Position numbers and translations under genes: made by a program
Origin: Acanthamoeba lenticulata
Lineage: Eukaryota > Discosea > Longamoebia > Acanthamoebidae
NCBI GenBank assembly: GCA_002179805.1
Contig: NAVB01003815.1
Coordinates: 1 to 13,276 of the forward strand
Direction: 5' to 3'
Length of the DNA stretch: 13,276 nucleotides
Shown: positions 1-13,276 of the stretch, in pieces
How the letters are laid out: the number at the start of each line of letters is the position of its first letter
How positions within the stretch are numbered: the first letter of the stretch is position 1
Notes under the pieces: model-generated
What the model was told of the DNA's origin: nothing
The model's input: only the letters and a program-made list of their open reading frames with translations
The model's database searches: none

Positions 1-718
1 TGAAGTCGTACACACAGTAGAGCTTGCCTTCCTTGTGAAAGACCCACCCGTCTTCCTCGTGCTCGTGGGCGCCGGCCGAGGAGGTCGTGGTGCCCTCGAG
101 ATGCTTGCCGCAGCCGTTACAGCGGAAGTGGGCGCGGTTGAACACGCGCCCGGCCTTCAGCTCGAACTCGCCCTTGTTGAAGTCCACCTTCTCGCCACAG
201 CCGCACGAGCAGAAGAGGAAGGAGTTGAGGATTTCTGGCCGCGAGGACAGCTGGTCCCATACGCGCTGACGATCAAGTTCGGTCGTTTCGGATGACGGTG
301 AAGTGGTTGTGGTGGTCGTAGTCAGCGGAAAGTGAACGCCCAGATGGCGCTCCAGAAGCGCAGCCAAGCGATCGTGTTCGCTCCACACGAGCCAGCCGGT
401 GCCAGCGAGAGAGGCGGCCAGCATGGCGTAAGGCAGATGGCTTCGGACTTTCGGGTTGGTCCAGAAGCTCTTGACTGCAGCCTCGGCTTGTGTAGGAGGG
501 AGGACGAAGTGGGCCGGGAAGCATTCGTGGCGGTACTGGCATGTACCACAGCCAGCCTTCATGCTGGCGTGACCTCGGCGCGCGCCAGAGGAGGCAAGCC
601 TGGAACGCAGCCAAGGTTGGTTGTGCGATAAGGCTCGGGCCAGCCCTGCAGTAGCTGAGGCGGAGGTCCTCGTCCGCACGGCTGTTTTACCTAATTGTGA
701 TGATGTGTTTTTGCGCAT
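1..718 (-). CDS. LIM-like zinc-binding protein with mitochondrial-type N-terminus (5' part, runs off left edge)
   Basis: An uninterrupted minus-strand frame of 239 codons runs from an ATG at 718-716 to the window edge with no stop, so the 3' end is missing. The first ~50 residues hold many R, S, A and few acidic residues (RKNTSSQLGK, TAVRTRTSASATAGLARAL), typical of a mitochondrial presequence. Next is a small cysteine cluster, C57-x2-C60-x5-C66, then a short hydrophobic stretch near residues 98-112, a threonine run at 133-139, and a zinc module at 170-238. That module has C170/C172/C174, then H197-x2-C200-x2-C203-x2-H206, and ends with GKLYC235-x2-D238, the usual LIM ending. The first cysteine pair is irregular: C-x-C-x-C rather than C-x2-C. 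LIM domains bind zinc and mediate protein contacts; the role here is unknown. Mitochondrial location is inference from composition. An intron cannot be excluded, but the open frame and continuous domain argue for one exon. It diverges from RPF1. Confidence 0.7.
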   Translation of the reverse strand, partial: MRKNTSSQLGKTAVRTRTSASATAGLARALSHNQPWLRSRLASSGARRGHASMKAGCGTCQYRHECFPAHFVLPPTQAEAAVKSFWTNPKVRSHLPYAMLAASLAGTGWLVWSEHDRLAALLERHLGVHFPLTTTTTTTSPSSETTELDRQRVWDQLSSRPEILNSFLFCSCGCGEKVDFNKGEFELKAGRVFNRAHFRCNGCGKHLEGTTTSSAGAHEHEEDGWVFHKEGKLYCVYDF

Positions 719-1036
719 GTCTGTGAGTTGCAAGCTTGCAGTGATGGTCTGAATGCATTCAGAAACCAACTTGAAGTGGCTGACGACCCAGTCGGCGTTA
801 AGGACCAGCATTTCCACGCTAACTTCAGGGCACTTTCCGTAATCCCTGCCAATCAGAAAGATTGCACGCCTTGAAAGTCAGTTGACTTGATGACAAATTC
901 AATTGACGTTTCGACTTAGCAGTGTTTTTTCTTCATGTATTCTTTATTCTATTTCTCAATCTTCCTCCACTGGTCCCGGCGGAAAGATCGGAGAAGCAAC
1001 TTGCTGTTGCGCATAGTGTGTTGATTAAGCACGAAG
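719..1036. promoter_or_regulatory. divergent intergenic region between LIM-like gene and RPF1
   Basis: This 318-bp gap separates two start codons that point away from each other, so it should hold both promoters. It contains three short perfect inverted repeats: a 12-bp palindrome at 729-740 (TGCAAGCTTGCA), a 16-bp palindrome at 748-763 (TCTGAATGCATTCAGA), and AAGTCA-GT-TGACTT at 875-888. The stretch just before RPF1, about 920-960, is AT-rich and pyrimidine-rich. I see no convincing TATA box and no conserved small ORF. Confidence 0.5.
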
Positions 1037-2758
1037 ATGGAGAAGCCAGAGAAGAAGCTTGGCAAAAAGCGAAAGGCCGACGACTCTAGCGAGGGCGGAA
1101 AGAGGAAGTCCGGACAAAAGGGTGGTGCTTCTAAATCAGAGAAGAGATCAAAGAGAGATGAAAGCGCCGGCAATGGTGAGAATGGCGAAGTCGTGCAGCG
1201 TCGGGCTACGACCTACGGAGATCTGCCGGAAGGCTTTCGTGTCATGCCATCTGCCATCCCCAATAAGATAAAGCGAAGCCAAGTCTATCAAAAAATCAGA
1301 GCGGAAAAGAAGAAGTTGAAGACACAAGGCCGACGCAAGAGGCAGAAGGAGCGGGAGCGGCTGGGAGAAAAGGTATTGAACCGAATAGTCTTGAATCGTC
1401 TTAAAGCCATTATAGATTCAACCAAATTTAATTTGGCTCTCAATTGCTTCGTGTGCTACAGGCGCCGGCCAAGCTCGAACCACGCACGATCGAAAACACT
1501 CGCGAGGTGGACGAAACGATCGTGAAGCCGGAAGATGAGGTACGCGTAAGACTGTGAAAGCCTGTCAGACATGGCAACTAAGCCGTTTTGTTTGTGTGTG
1601 AACGGCATGAGTAGGAAGTGTTGGAAGATGAGGCTGTCGACGAGTTCTCTGCCTTCTTCAATGGCGAAAAGACGCCCAAGATACTTTTCACCACCTCGCA
1701 AAAGCCGACCAAGGTACGTGCACCCTTGGTGGTGCGTGTTCCCTCACAAGGTGGTTCTGACTCTGTCTCTTCATACGACCCGGCCAGACGTCGTTCACCT
1801 TTATTGAAGATTTGCTCAAAGTGATCCCCAACTCATCGTTCCGAAAGCGCGGCACCTTTGAGCTCAAGAAGATCGTTAGCTGGGCCAAAGAGCGCGAGTT
1901 TACGAGCCTCATCGTCATCAACGAGGACAGAGGCGGCGGACTGCGTGGAGTTAGTATCCTTTGTCAATGCAACTTTTGCCCCCTTCCCCTGTGTGGCGTG
2001 TTGTGTTGCACCCGCGTTGCGCGCGCCCCCATCCCCCCTCTTGGCCTCGCTGTATTTTTCCCTTAACCTCCTTCAAGACGGTGCACTGTTCATCAACTTG
2101 CCCGAGGGCCCAACGTTCCACTTCAAGGTCACGTCTGTTCAGCTGATGAAGGAAATCCGAGACCACGCCGTCCCAACAGACCACATGCCAGAGCTGATTT
2201 TGAACAACTTCAACACTCGTATGCGCTCCCTCGTTCCCTTGTCTGGAGTGTGCTCACCGTTCTCTTGGCCTGCTGTTCCAAACAGGGCTTGGTCACACCG
2301 TGGGCCGCATGTTCGCCTCTGTTTTCCCACTCAAGCCTGACTTCAAGGGCCGAAGAGTGGTCACCTTCCACAACCAACGTGATTTCATCTTCTTCAGACA
2401 CCATCGGTACGGTTAGGCCTTGCGATAGCACTTTCACTTTATCCCGATTTAAAAGAGCGCATGTGGGCGATTGAACAATCAGATACATTTATGAGAGCGA
2501 AAAGAAAGCGCGACTTCAAGAGATAGGACCACGATTCACGCTGAAGCTGCGCAGCATCCAGCACGGAACCTTCGATAGCGAGCACGGTGAGTACGAGTGG
2601 GTGTACAAGGTTCGCGCTCACTGGATGCCTGTTCTTTTATTGTATTCTTCTTGTGGCGCGTTGGTGATCAGTCACACTTACCGGCGCTTCTCTGGTTGCT
2701 TTCCGTTCGCGTTCGACAGAAGGAGAACGAGACCAGCAGGCGGCGGTTCTTCCTCTAA
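1037..2758 (+). CDS. RPF1: Ribosome production factor 1, Brix-domain protein (8 exons)
   Basis: Exons: 1037-1372, 1462-1539, 1615-1713, 1788-1953, 2078-2218, 2286-2406, 2483-2609, 2720-2758. All introns are GT-AG with matched phases, and the spliced product is 368 aa. Family role: Rpf1 is a nucleolar 60S assembly factor needed for maturation of large-subunit rRNA, working through its RNA-binding Brix domain. The first ~110 residues are lysine-rich and low-complexity, as expected for a nucleolar tail, followed by [20 protein letters not shown]. The Brix domain begins in exon 3 ([13 protein letters not shown]) and carries [63 protein letters not shown] and [10 protein letters not shown]. The C-terminus, GEYEWVYK then ETSRRRFFL, matches the family end. 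The start is the first ATG of the open frame; no competing start matches the family. Length is close to human RPF1 (about 349 aa). KAT8 follows on the same strand after 199 bp. Confidence 0.95.
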
Positions 2759-2957
2759 GGGAGAAAAACTTGTTCGCGTTTGTTGTTGTTCCTGTTTTCG
2801 TTTTTGGCGCCAAAGCAAGCACATTCCTCTTGGCCTCTTCGTCCCACAATTTTTTCCAAGTGGTGAATTCGGGTTTGCGGGAAGTGGATTTGCATCATCA
2901 TCAGGTTTCATCTGTGGTGACCCCGAATTCGACGGTCAGAGTGCCAGACCAGCAATC
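2759..2957. promoter_or_regulatory. RPF1-KAT8 intergenic spacer
   Basis: This 199-bp spacer lies between the RPF1 stop and the KAT8 start, which are on the same strand. It must contain the RPF1 3' end signals and the KAT8 promoter. It is rich in T-runs around 2770-2810 and 2848-2856. I see no clear TATA box or AATAAA. The frame upstream of the KAT8 ATG is open, but it runs back into RPF1 intron 7, so no earlier start was used. Confidence 0.4.
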
Positions 2958-4819
<1,862 letters not shown>

Positions 4820-5080
4820 GGGCTAACTGCGGCCGTAGTCCTGAGAAGCGAACGTGTACATACAGGCAGTTGAGGATTGATGTGTGCCTGCCGCCGTCTG
4901 CCTCCAACCCTCTTCCCGGGGGAGAGGTGGTTCATGTGCTAGAGCCAAAATGGCTCCTGCGCTTGGTTCAATGAAAAGACTCAATGAAAAATACGACGAA
5001 AATGGCCAAGTGGCTGTTCCTGCTGGGCCAGCTGCGCATGCATCGCAACACACAACGTAGTCATTATATCCACAACCAAG
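4820..5080. promoter_or_regulatory. spacer between KAT8 and ERF4-like gene
   Basis: These 261 bp follow the KAT8 stop and precede the next plus-strand start. No conserved ORF, repeat or RNA gene is visible. The region presumably holds the KAT8 3' end and the promoter of the next gene. Confidence 0.4.
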
Positions 5081-6103
5081 ATGGAAAGTAGCAACGGAAG
5101 TGAGCCATCAATTGGGATGCCAATTGAACAGCACACCTTCACGCTGCGATCAAGTGAGAAATTTTACCCTCAATTCGAGCGCATTTGGCCGATTGAGCTC
5201 ATGGAAAAGGTGAAGATGCAGCACTGGCGCGCGCACTTGATGCCCTCCGCACACACTGATGGACTGCGACGCGCTGCAGGTGGAAGAACTTGCATGGAAG
5301 GACTTCATCTCGCGACTAAACACACAGCTGACGAACAAGAAGGAAACAATCGTCAAAGGTGCAGCACCCACCCTTGCGCTTGTCGTGTGTGTTGCTCTGT
5401 AAGCTTACCGGCGGAGCTTGTGCACGGCGAGACAGCCATCGTGGCAGTTGTGGGCACCTACCTCACTTGGGCTCTGCTTGTGGCTGCTGTGCTTGGGTAC
5501 GGGTGCAGCTTTGTTTTCTTTTGCTCCCATGTCCCGCTTGCTGCTCACTCGAAGTGACACAAGGGGTCCGCTGTGGGAGGTCTACCTGCGAGTCATCTTC
5601 GTGGGCGTGTCGTTTTGCTTCACTCTTCTGGTGGTCAACCTTTCTGTATCACGCGTCATGCTGGTGCGCCGCACCGCTCCCCCTTCTCCGCGCTCGTGGC
5701 ACTCGCACTGCACCAGCTGAAGCGCTATTGCCATACTCATCCACACACGAGTGCAGGTCAGGCGAAGGGTGGCCGCGTTTGTGAAGCACGAGAACGAGTC
5801 GTTCTTCCATCCGCGCGGCGTGCACTTTGAGTTGGACATCGACAGCGAAACGAAATACCCGATCCTTGTCGTGGACCATCAAAAGGAGCCCTTCGGTACG
5901 GCCCAGCTTAATGCTGCTCTTTGCTCAGTTCCTCACCCTTCCCCCTTCTTTGTGCAGCTGACCGTTTGCTTGAGGAAGGCCACGAGTTGGTACCGATGCA
6001 AATCATATCGTCACATTCTTCTTCCTCCTCTTCATCATCAGCGGCCGACAGCGCCTCTCCCTGGTGGGTGGAAGCAACGGAAGGAACGGAGGACGTGGTG
6101 TAG
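5081..6103 (+). CDS. GOLGA7/ERF4-like palmitoyltransferase-accessory protein, putative (6 exons)
   Basis: Exons: 5081-5209, 5280-5358, 5436-5496, 5564-5645, 5757-5895, 5958-6103; product 211 aa, every junction GT-AG and phase-matched. Residues ~16-63 (FYPQFERIWPIELMEK then VEELAWKDFISRLN) line up residue for residue with the GOLGA7 segment containing FPAELENRI and VRTLN. After the hydrophobic part, RRRVAAFVKHENESFFHPRG resembles VSKYIQEQNEKIYAPQG of GOLGA7. Erf4/GOLGA7 proteins are partners of DHHC palmitoyltransferases that S-acylate Ras and similar proteins on ER/Golgi membranes. Two hydrophobic segments, about 70-90 and 98-117, suggest membrane insertion or a hairpin. The C-terminus (~182-211) has a run of eight serines, then PWWVEATEG and acidic residues. 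Family membership rests on remembered motifs and is moderate. The exon 3 and exon 4 boundaries are the least certain part. Confidence 0.6.
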
Positions 6104-6249
6104 CGGCCACGGCAAATAATTCAAAAATTTGAGCGGGACCCCATTTTTTTTCGAAGAAGTATTAGCCGTTAATTTTAAGGCGCCAACACAAAGGGAGCTC
6201 ATCTGTCGCGATCGTCGCAAAACTGAACTGATTTCGGACACAAAATGCG

Positions 6250-8229
6250 ATGACGATGGAAGAAGAGGACAAATCTGTGATCGTTTGTGCCATTTGTCTG
6301 GAAGAAGCCGGAAACAAGGGCCTGCACGGAACGGGCGAGTTGAATGGCTGCACCCACATTTTTTGTTACTCTTGCATTTTGGAGTGGAGCAAGGTCACCA
6401 ATTCGTGCCCCTTGTGCAAGCAAAAGTTCACGTGCCTCACGCAGTCCCAGGTAACCGTGCTCCTCCTTCGAATCGAAGCTGAAGAAGTTGCAGTGTTGCG
6501 CTGAACGCGTTGTGGCGCCACTTGGCAGGGCGGTGCATCGCGTGTGGTACGTGTGCAAGAGAAGGAACAGCAACACGAATACGACGTGCGCGTACGTCTC
6601 GCGCGCCCTCCCCCTCTTCCCCTGGCTGTGTCCTTGCGCCAACACTGTACTGCAGGAGCTGCAAGCGACCTACGGGACTGTCGACGCCGACGACTCCTTC
6701 ATCGATGACCGCGCTGACAGTGAGATTGAGCGGGAAGAAGTGGAGAGCGGCGATGAAGATGAAGTGCAGTGGTTGCGCAGGGAGGAACGAAGAAGCGCAC
6801 GCGATGAAGATGAAGCAGAAGGAGAAGTGGCGATCTTCTCGCAGGACGGGCGGAGGCTGCGCAACACGCGAGCGCGCAAGAAGCGGGAAGCAGCCAAGCT
6901 CTCACAATCACAAGACGCCACATCGACCAAGCGAGAGGCCGCGGCTCTGCCTGCAGGAAGTCAACGCGAGCGCAAGCGGCCGCGCGTCGCCCGCCAAAGC
7001 ACGATTGCAGAAACCCTCGAGCGCCGGCGAGGACACTTGCACTCCCAGGAGAGCAGCGGTAGCAGCAGCAGCAGCAGCAACGAGGTCATCCTCCTCGATG
7101 ACGACGACAACTCGAGCTCGGTGGGCAGCTACAGCGCCGCGTCCAGCGGCCAGCAGATGAGCGGCAGCGGGAGCAGCGGCGAGCAGTACACCCCCACACA
7201 GCTGTGGGACCGCCGGAACCAAAGCGGAGGCTGCGGTCCAGCCCCGGGCCGCGTGATCACAGACTACTTCCCCTCGTCGCAGCAGGGAGCGGGTCTCGGG
7301 GCGCAGGAGGAGGCCGCCTCGCCTGTCCAGCTGTCGCCCGCTTACACCGGGTCGACCGATCCCACAACGGCGAGCCTCTCCTTGTGCTTCCCACTGACGC
7401 GCACGTTCGGGCTTGCTCTCTCGTCGACGACAACGACGACGACCACGCGCGAGAATGTCTCGGCGGGAGGCGGCTTGACGTCGAGCCAACAGCGCGGCCG
7501 CCAACGCCAGCAACGAAGTGCTCCCGCGAGCGCGCGCAACGCAAGCGCCGACAAGGAGAACCGGTCGGCGTCCCTCTTTTTCCTCTCGTCCTCTACCACT
7601 TCGTCTTGTTCATCATCCTCCTCCTCTCGCTCTTCCTCATCAGTTCACATTTCGCGAGCGCCGTTGCGCTCGGTTGGCCATCTCTCTTCGTCGTCTTCTA
7701 CATCGTCCTCTTCTTCTACCACTTCAGCGCAATCGGCGTCATTTGCCCTTCCCCATCCACTGCCGTCTCGATCGGCCACGACGACAACGCAGTGCTCCAC
7801 CCCTCGAGGGTCGACGCGAGCTGGGGCCGGCGACGGCCATCGCGCCTTTGTGGTAGCGGCGGGCTCGTCGCCACCAGTCCCCTCTGTGCCGCCTTCTCTG
7901 TGGGTTCAACACCAGTTCCAGGCTCTGTCTGCAGTGCGCGCTGAGCTGATGCCCTTCTACAAGCGGAACGTCCTCTCCTCCTCTGCCTTTCGCGACATCG
8001 CCAAGCGGGTAAACCCTTCGCTTCCCCAGTCCCTCCCCTCCCTCAATCGTTGTCATCCGCCTGAACGCATGTTGTCGATGATGCCGTTTACCATCAGGTC
8101 AGTGAGCGGTACATCGGGGAGGAGACCAACGACGAGCTCGTCAACAAGTCGCTCTCCCTCACGCCGCGACGAAAACAAAAGTTGCGCCGGCTGGTCGAAC
8201 AGGAGCTCGACCGCCTCGAGCTTCCTTGA
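6250..8229 (+). CDS. RING-finger protein with Ser-rich linker and PHRF1/SCAF11-like C-terminus (3 exons)
   Basis: Exons: 6250-6450, 6656-8008, 8098-8229; product 561 aa. The start is ATG-ACG-ATG; an earlier ATG at 6245 meets a stop after one codon. Exon 1 holds a C3HC4 RING: C13-x2-C16-x17-C34-x-H36-x2-C39-x2-C42-x10-C53-x2-C56. LEWSKVTNSCPLC resembles the RING of PHRF1/SCAF11. RINGs of this kind usually bind E2s for ubiquitin transfer. Exon 2 starts ELQATYGTVDADDSFIDD, then charged residues with basic KR clusters (~130-185), then long Ser/Thr/Gly/Gln-rich disordered sequence. The C-terminus (ELMPFYKRNVLSSSAFRDIAKR, then VSERYIGEE and LRRLVEQELDRL) resembles the short helical domain ending PHRF1/SCAF11, proteins tied to RNA polymerase II. 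No PHD finger is present, unlike PHRF1. The frame stays open throughout exon 2, but TC-rich serine runs at ~7564-7727 could hide introns. Confidence 0.8.
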
Positions 8230-8442
8230 CCCCCTCCCACCTCTCTTCCTTTCTGTTGGTTGGTTGTTCTATCAGCAGCCAGAGGACGTGTGAAAGAGCG
8301 GTTGCCCGAGAGGCCAAAAGCCAGTGCGTTGGTGGGGGATAGCTTTCTTTTTGATCGCCTTCTGCTGCCAATAAATAGAGACAGAGGAGAGAGCAGCAGC
8401 CAGTTGTCGTTGCGAAGGGACGAGGCGATCTACCTCCCCTCC
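8230..8442. terminator. convergent 3' region of RING gene and apyrase gene
   Basis: The two genes end tail-to-tail 213 bp apart. AATAAA occurs on the plus strand at about 8371-8376 and could be the poly(A) signal of the RING gene. No matching signal was identified on the minus strand. Confidence 0.4.
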
Positions 8443-10651
8443 TCAGAGGAAGGCAAGTCCTTCGTACTTGATACGCCGGTCGACGAGGAGTTTCCACTCG
8501 GGCTCCAAGTGGAAGTTGCCGTCCAGGTCGAAGATGGTAATCCACGTCTCCGAGACCTCGTTCACTTCCCGCACCTGCCATACCACAACAGAAGATGGGA
8601 AAGGGAGAAGGTGGCCGGGTGAAGAGGAGCCGCACGCACCTTCAGGGCGATGATCTCGTTGGTGTGGGGGATGACCTTCATCGAAGTGAAGCCAAAGTCG
8701 CGCTCCAGCGGGCCAACGCGGTGCACCTTGACGTCGGAGAAATCTTCATCGACTATGAGGAGCAGGTTGGAGGCCAGGAACTCGTCCGTGCGCTCGTCGT
8801 AGGGCGTGCTCTCGCTCGCCTTGCGCGGCAGGAACAGCCACTTGCGCTTCTCTGAGTGCGGGACCGCCGCCGCCGCCACTGGTAAGCCACCCTCCTCACG
8901 TCCGACGTCATGTGCATGGGGGAAAAGGGCGCCTACCGGCGTGCCAAGCGACAGCTTCGTGCGAGAGGTAGCCCGGGAAGGTGGTGTTGGTCGCCACCCG
9001 CAGCGCGTTGTAGTTGGCCGTCCTGGTGGCCACACATACACCCAAGGCGCTCGTGAGGCCCCAGCCGGACGAGAAGGAGGAGAAGGGGCTCGTGGGCTTT
9101 TTCAACTGGGCGGCTGCGCGTACCAGTCGTGGCTGGAGATTTTGCCGCAGCGATCGATGGTCTTGACCCAGACGCAGTTGTGGTGGATCGTTTCCTGCGC
9201 ACCACAACCGGCGCCATCGCGTGCGTGAGTCGCCGCACGGATTATATGATTATTATTATTATCATCCCAACCCGAAGAGGAGGAGGCTTTACCCCATTGA
9301 CGACCCACTCCTTCCCGATGGAGCCCAGGTAGAGGAGGCCGTCCTTTTCGGTGGCCCACTCGACCTTGAATGGCTTCGGGTGTCGGCCTAGAGGCGACAT
9401 CCACCCCGTCGGCACCAGCGTCATCATCCGCATTGTCATCAGACACCCAAGCGCGGAAGAAGAGCATCAGCAGCGAGCTCGAACAAACGTGAGAGGCGGA
9501 GGGCAGGAGAGGCTAAAGCGGATCCCCCCCCCCCAAGGGAGGGGAGAGAGAGGCGGAGGAGGCGAACCGTTGCCGTCGGCGATGGCGTAGCGCGGGAACG
9601 CGCCGCCTCCCTTCTTGGGCGAAATCTCGTAGACCTGCGCCGGCACGCCATACACCATCACCCACCAACGCCACCACAACCACAAAGAAAAATCATCAGA
9701 GCCCATCGCGGGAAGCAGAGTGGGAAAGAGTGGGAGGGAGGAAGAGGAATGTACGATGCCGGTCGAGTCGCACATGCCTAGGAGAGAGCCGCTGTGGCTC
9801 ATGCGCACGAGCTCGCTCAGTTCCATCGACCGGTTCTTGTTGGCCACTGTGGACGTGAGCCTACGCAGTGCGCGGCCGTGGTGCCTCATGATGAGATCAG
9901 GCGTCCAGCAAAAGGGGGGCAACGACGGGACGAGCAGAGAAGACAAGAAAGGCGCGCCACGCACTTGATGGTCTCGCCCCATTCGATGGTGAAGTTGCCG
10001 CGCTCGTTTCTCCGCAGTGTCGCTTTCTGCAGCGATCAGGGGGAAGCACGTGCGTCAACAAAGAGAGGAGGCGCAAAGGAGGAGAGGCTCAACACACAAA
10101 GCTGAGGCCAGAGAGGAGGCTCATGACATGAAGAAGGACAAAAAAAAAGGCCAGGAGAGGGAGGTACGGCAGACCTGCATGATGGAGTGCCACTCAAACT
10201 TCTGAGGGTCGCGGCTGCCCTTGTCGAGGTCGGCCACGAGCGCAAACTCGTACTGTTGCGGCTGCGGGAAGGGGAAACGCGGGAGTTCCGGAAGGACCTC
10301 GTCGTCAGCCTGACGGTCGTGGTGGGCCTGTGGGATCACTGCTGCGGCGTCCGGGTCGAAGAACTCACACTCGACGCCGAACGCAGGACCGCCATCGAAA
10401 TTGTTGATTGGGTCCGCGTAGTTTTCAATGTCAGTTTCCTCGCGGAACAGAAAGTCAAACTCAAAGAACTGTGCTGGGGGCGAAGGTGACACGATGCGCA
10501 GGGGCGGGGCGTTTGCGCTCGATTGTTGACCGGTCTTGAGGGCATTGAACGGAGCAAACACGTGCGGATGAGTTTGCTGCACGTAGAGCGTGCACACAAT
10601 GCCCAAGCAAAAGGAAACCACCAGGGCAGCCCAGGAGATGATGGGGCTCAT
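8443..10651 (-). CDS. CANT1: CANT1-type calcium-dependent apyrase / nucleoside diphosphatase (9 exons)
   Basis: Exons in transcript order: 10651-10175, 10026-9965, 9860-9755, 9634-9568, 9387-9293, 9194-9124, 9022-8937, 8851-8640, 8574-8443; product 435 aa, all GT-AG. The family hydrolyses UDP/GDP in the ER-Golgi or outside the cell, using calcium. Residues ~4-25 (IISWAALVVSFCLGIVCTLYV) form a signal anchor, predicting a type II membrane protein. A poorly conserved stalk follows. The apyrase propeller runs from FALVADLDKGSRD (~138) to the end: SMELSELV (192-198), YAIADGNG (231-238), FKVEWAT (244-250), GSIGKEW (259-265), WTANYNALR (293-301), GYLSHEAVAW (310-319), WLFLPRKASE (326-335), DFGFTSMKV (373-381) and KYEGLAF (428-434). 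The conserved E and S of the VEW, SHE, FTS and KYEG motifs correspond to family calcium ligands. The start is the first ATG, placing the anchor at the N-terminus. Acceptor 8851 was chosen over an in-frame alternative at 8878 because it keeps the six-residue spacing between two conserved tryptophans. Confidence 0.93.
9241..9264. repeat. ATT-type microsatellite in apyrase intron 5
   Basis: A tract of TTA/ATT repeats sits inside the minus-strand intron at 9292-9195. It is AT-rich in an otherwise GC-rich gene and does not touch either splice site. Confidence 0.75.

Positions 10652-13276
<2,625 letters not shown>

Noticed and set aside
2601..2957. An upstream in-frame extension of KAT8 (about 119 extra residues).
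   Set aside because: The extension lies in RPF1 intron 7, its last exon and the spacer. The Met at 2958 immediately precedes a normal chromo-barrel N-terminus.
7204..7944. A 246-aa plus-strand ORF with hydrophobic stretches overlapping the RING gene.
   Set aside because: It is an alternate frame of the TC-rich serine-coding region. The hydrophobic residues arise from shifted TCN/TTC repeats, and no domain is visible.

Overview
The window is protein-coding nuclear DNA from a unicellular eukaryote. The sequence is GC-rich. Most genes are split by short introns (about 55-205 nt, mostly GT...AG), and intergenic gaps are about 150-480 bp. There is no sign of bacterial operons, rRNA, tRNA, CRISPR or mobile elements. 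Gene compactness, intron style and the protein families fit an amoebozoan, most probably Acanthamoeba or a relative. That assignment is inference; no search was run.

Layout from left to right. (1) 1-718, minus strand, 5' part of a gene for a LIM-like zinc protein with a mitochondrial-type N-terminus. (2) 719-1036, a divergent promoter with three short inverted repeats. (3) 1037-2758, plus, RPF1, a Brix-domain ribosome production factor with 8 exons. (4) 2958-4819, plus, a MYST histone acetyltransferase most like MOF/KAT8 with 9 exons, one intron being GC-AG. (5) 5081-6103, plus, a six-exon membrane protein resembling the GOLGA7/ERF4 family. (6) 6250-8229, plus, a three-exon RING-finger protein with a very serine-rich middle and a PHRF1/SCAF11-like C-terminus. 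(7) 8443-10651, minus, a nine-exon CANT1-type calcium-dependent apyrase. (8) 10652-11135, a divergent promoter rich in ACGT cores. (9) 11136-13276, plus, CDC48/p97, cut by the window end.

Exon models were built by hand. Each junction was placed at GT/AG dinucleotides (one GC/AG) and checked for reading phase and for agreement with the conserved family sequence. For RPF1, KAT8 and the apyrase, family conservation fixes most junctions to the nucleotide. The ERF4-like gene and the middle of the RING gene are less certain.

Functionally the genes are mostly housekeeping: ribosome assembly, chromatin acetylation, lipid-modification cofactor, ubiquitin/RNA-linked RING protein, secretory-pathway nucleotidase and the CDC48 segregase. 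The most suggestive arrangement is the head-to-head pair of a secretory-pathway nucleoside diphosphatase and CDC48 across a 484-bp region with a UPRE-like TGACGTGG motif. This could mean joint control by ER stress. I did not find clear evidence of a wholly new multi-gene system. The least familiar protein is the presequence-bearing LIM-like one at the left edge.
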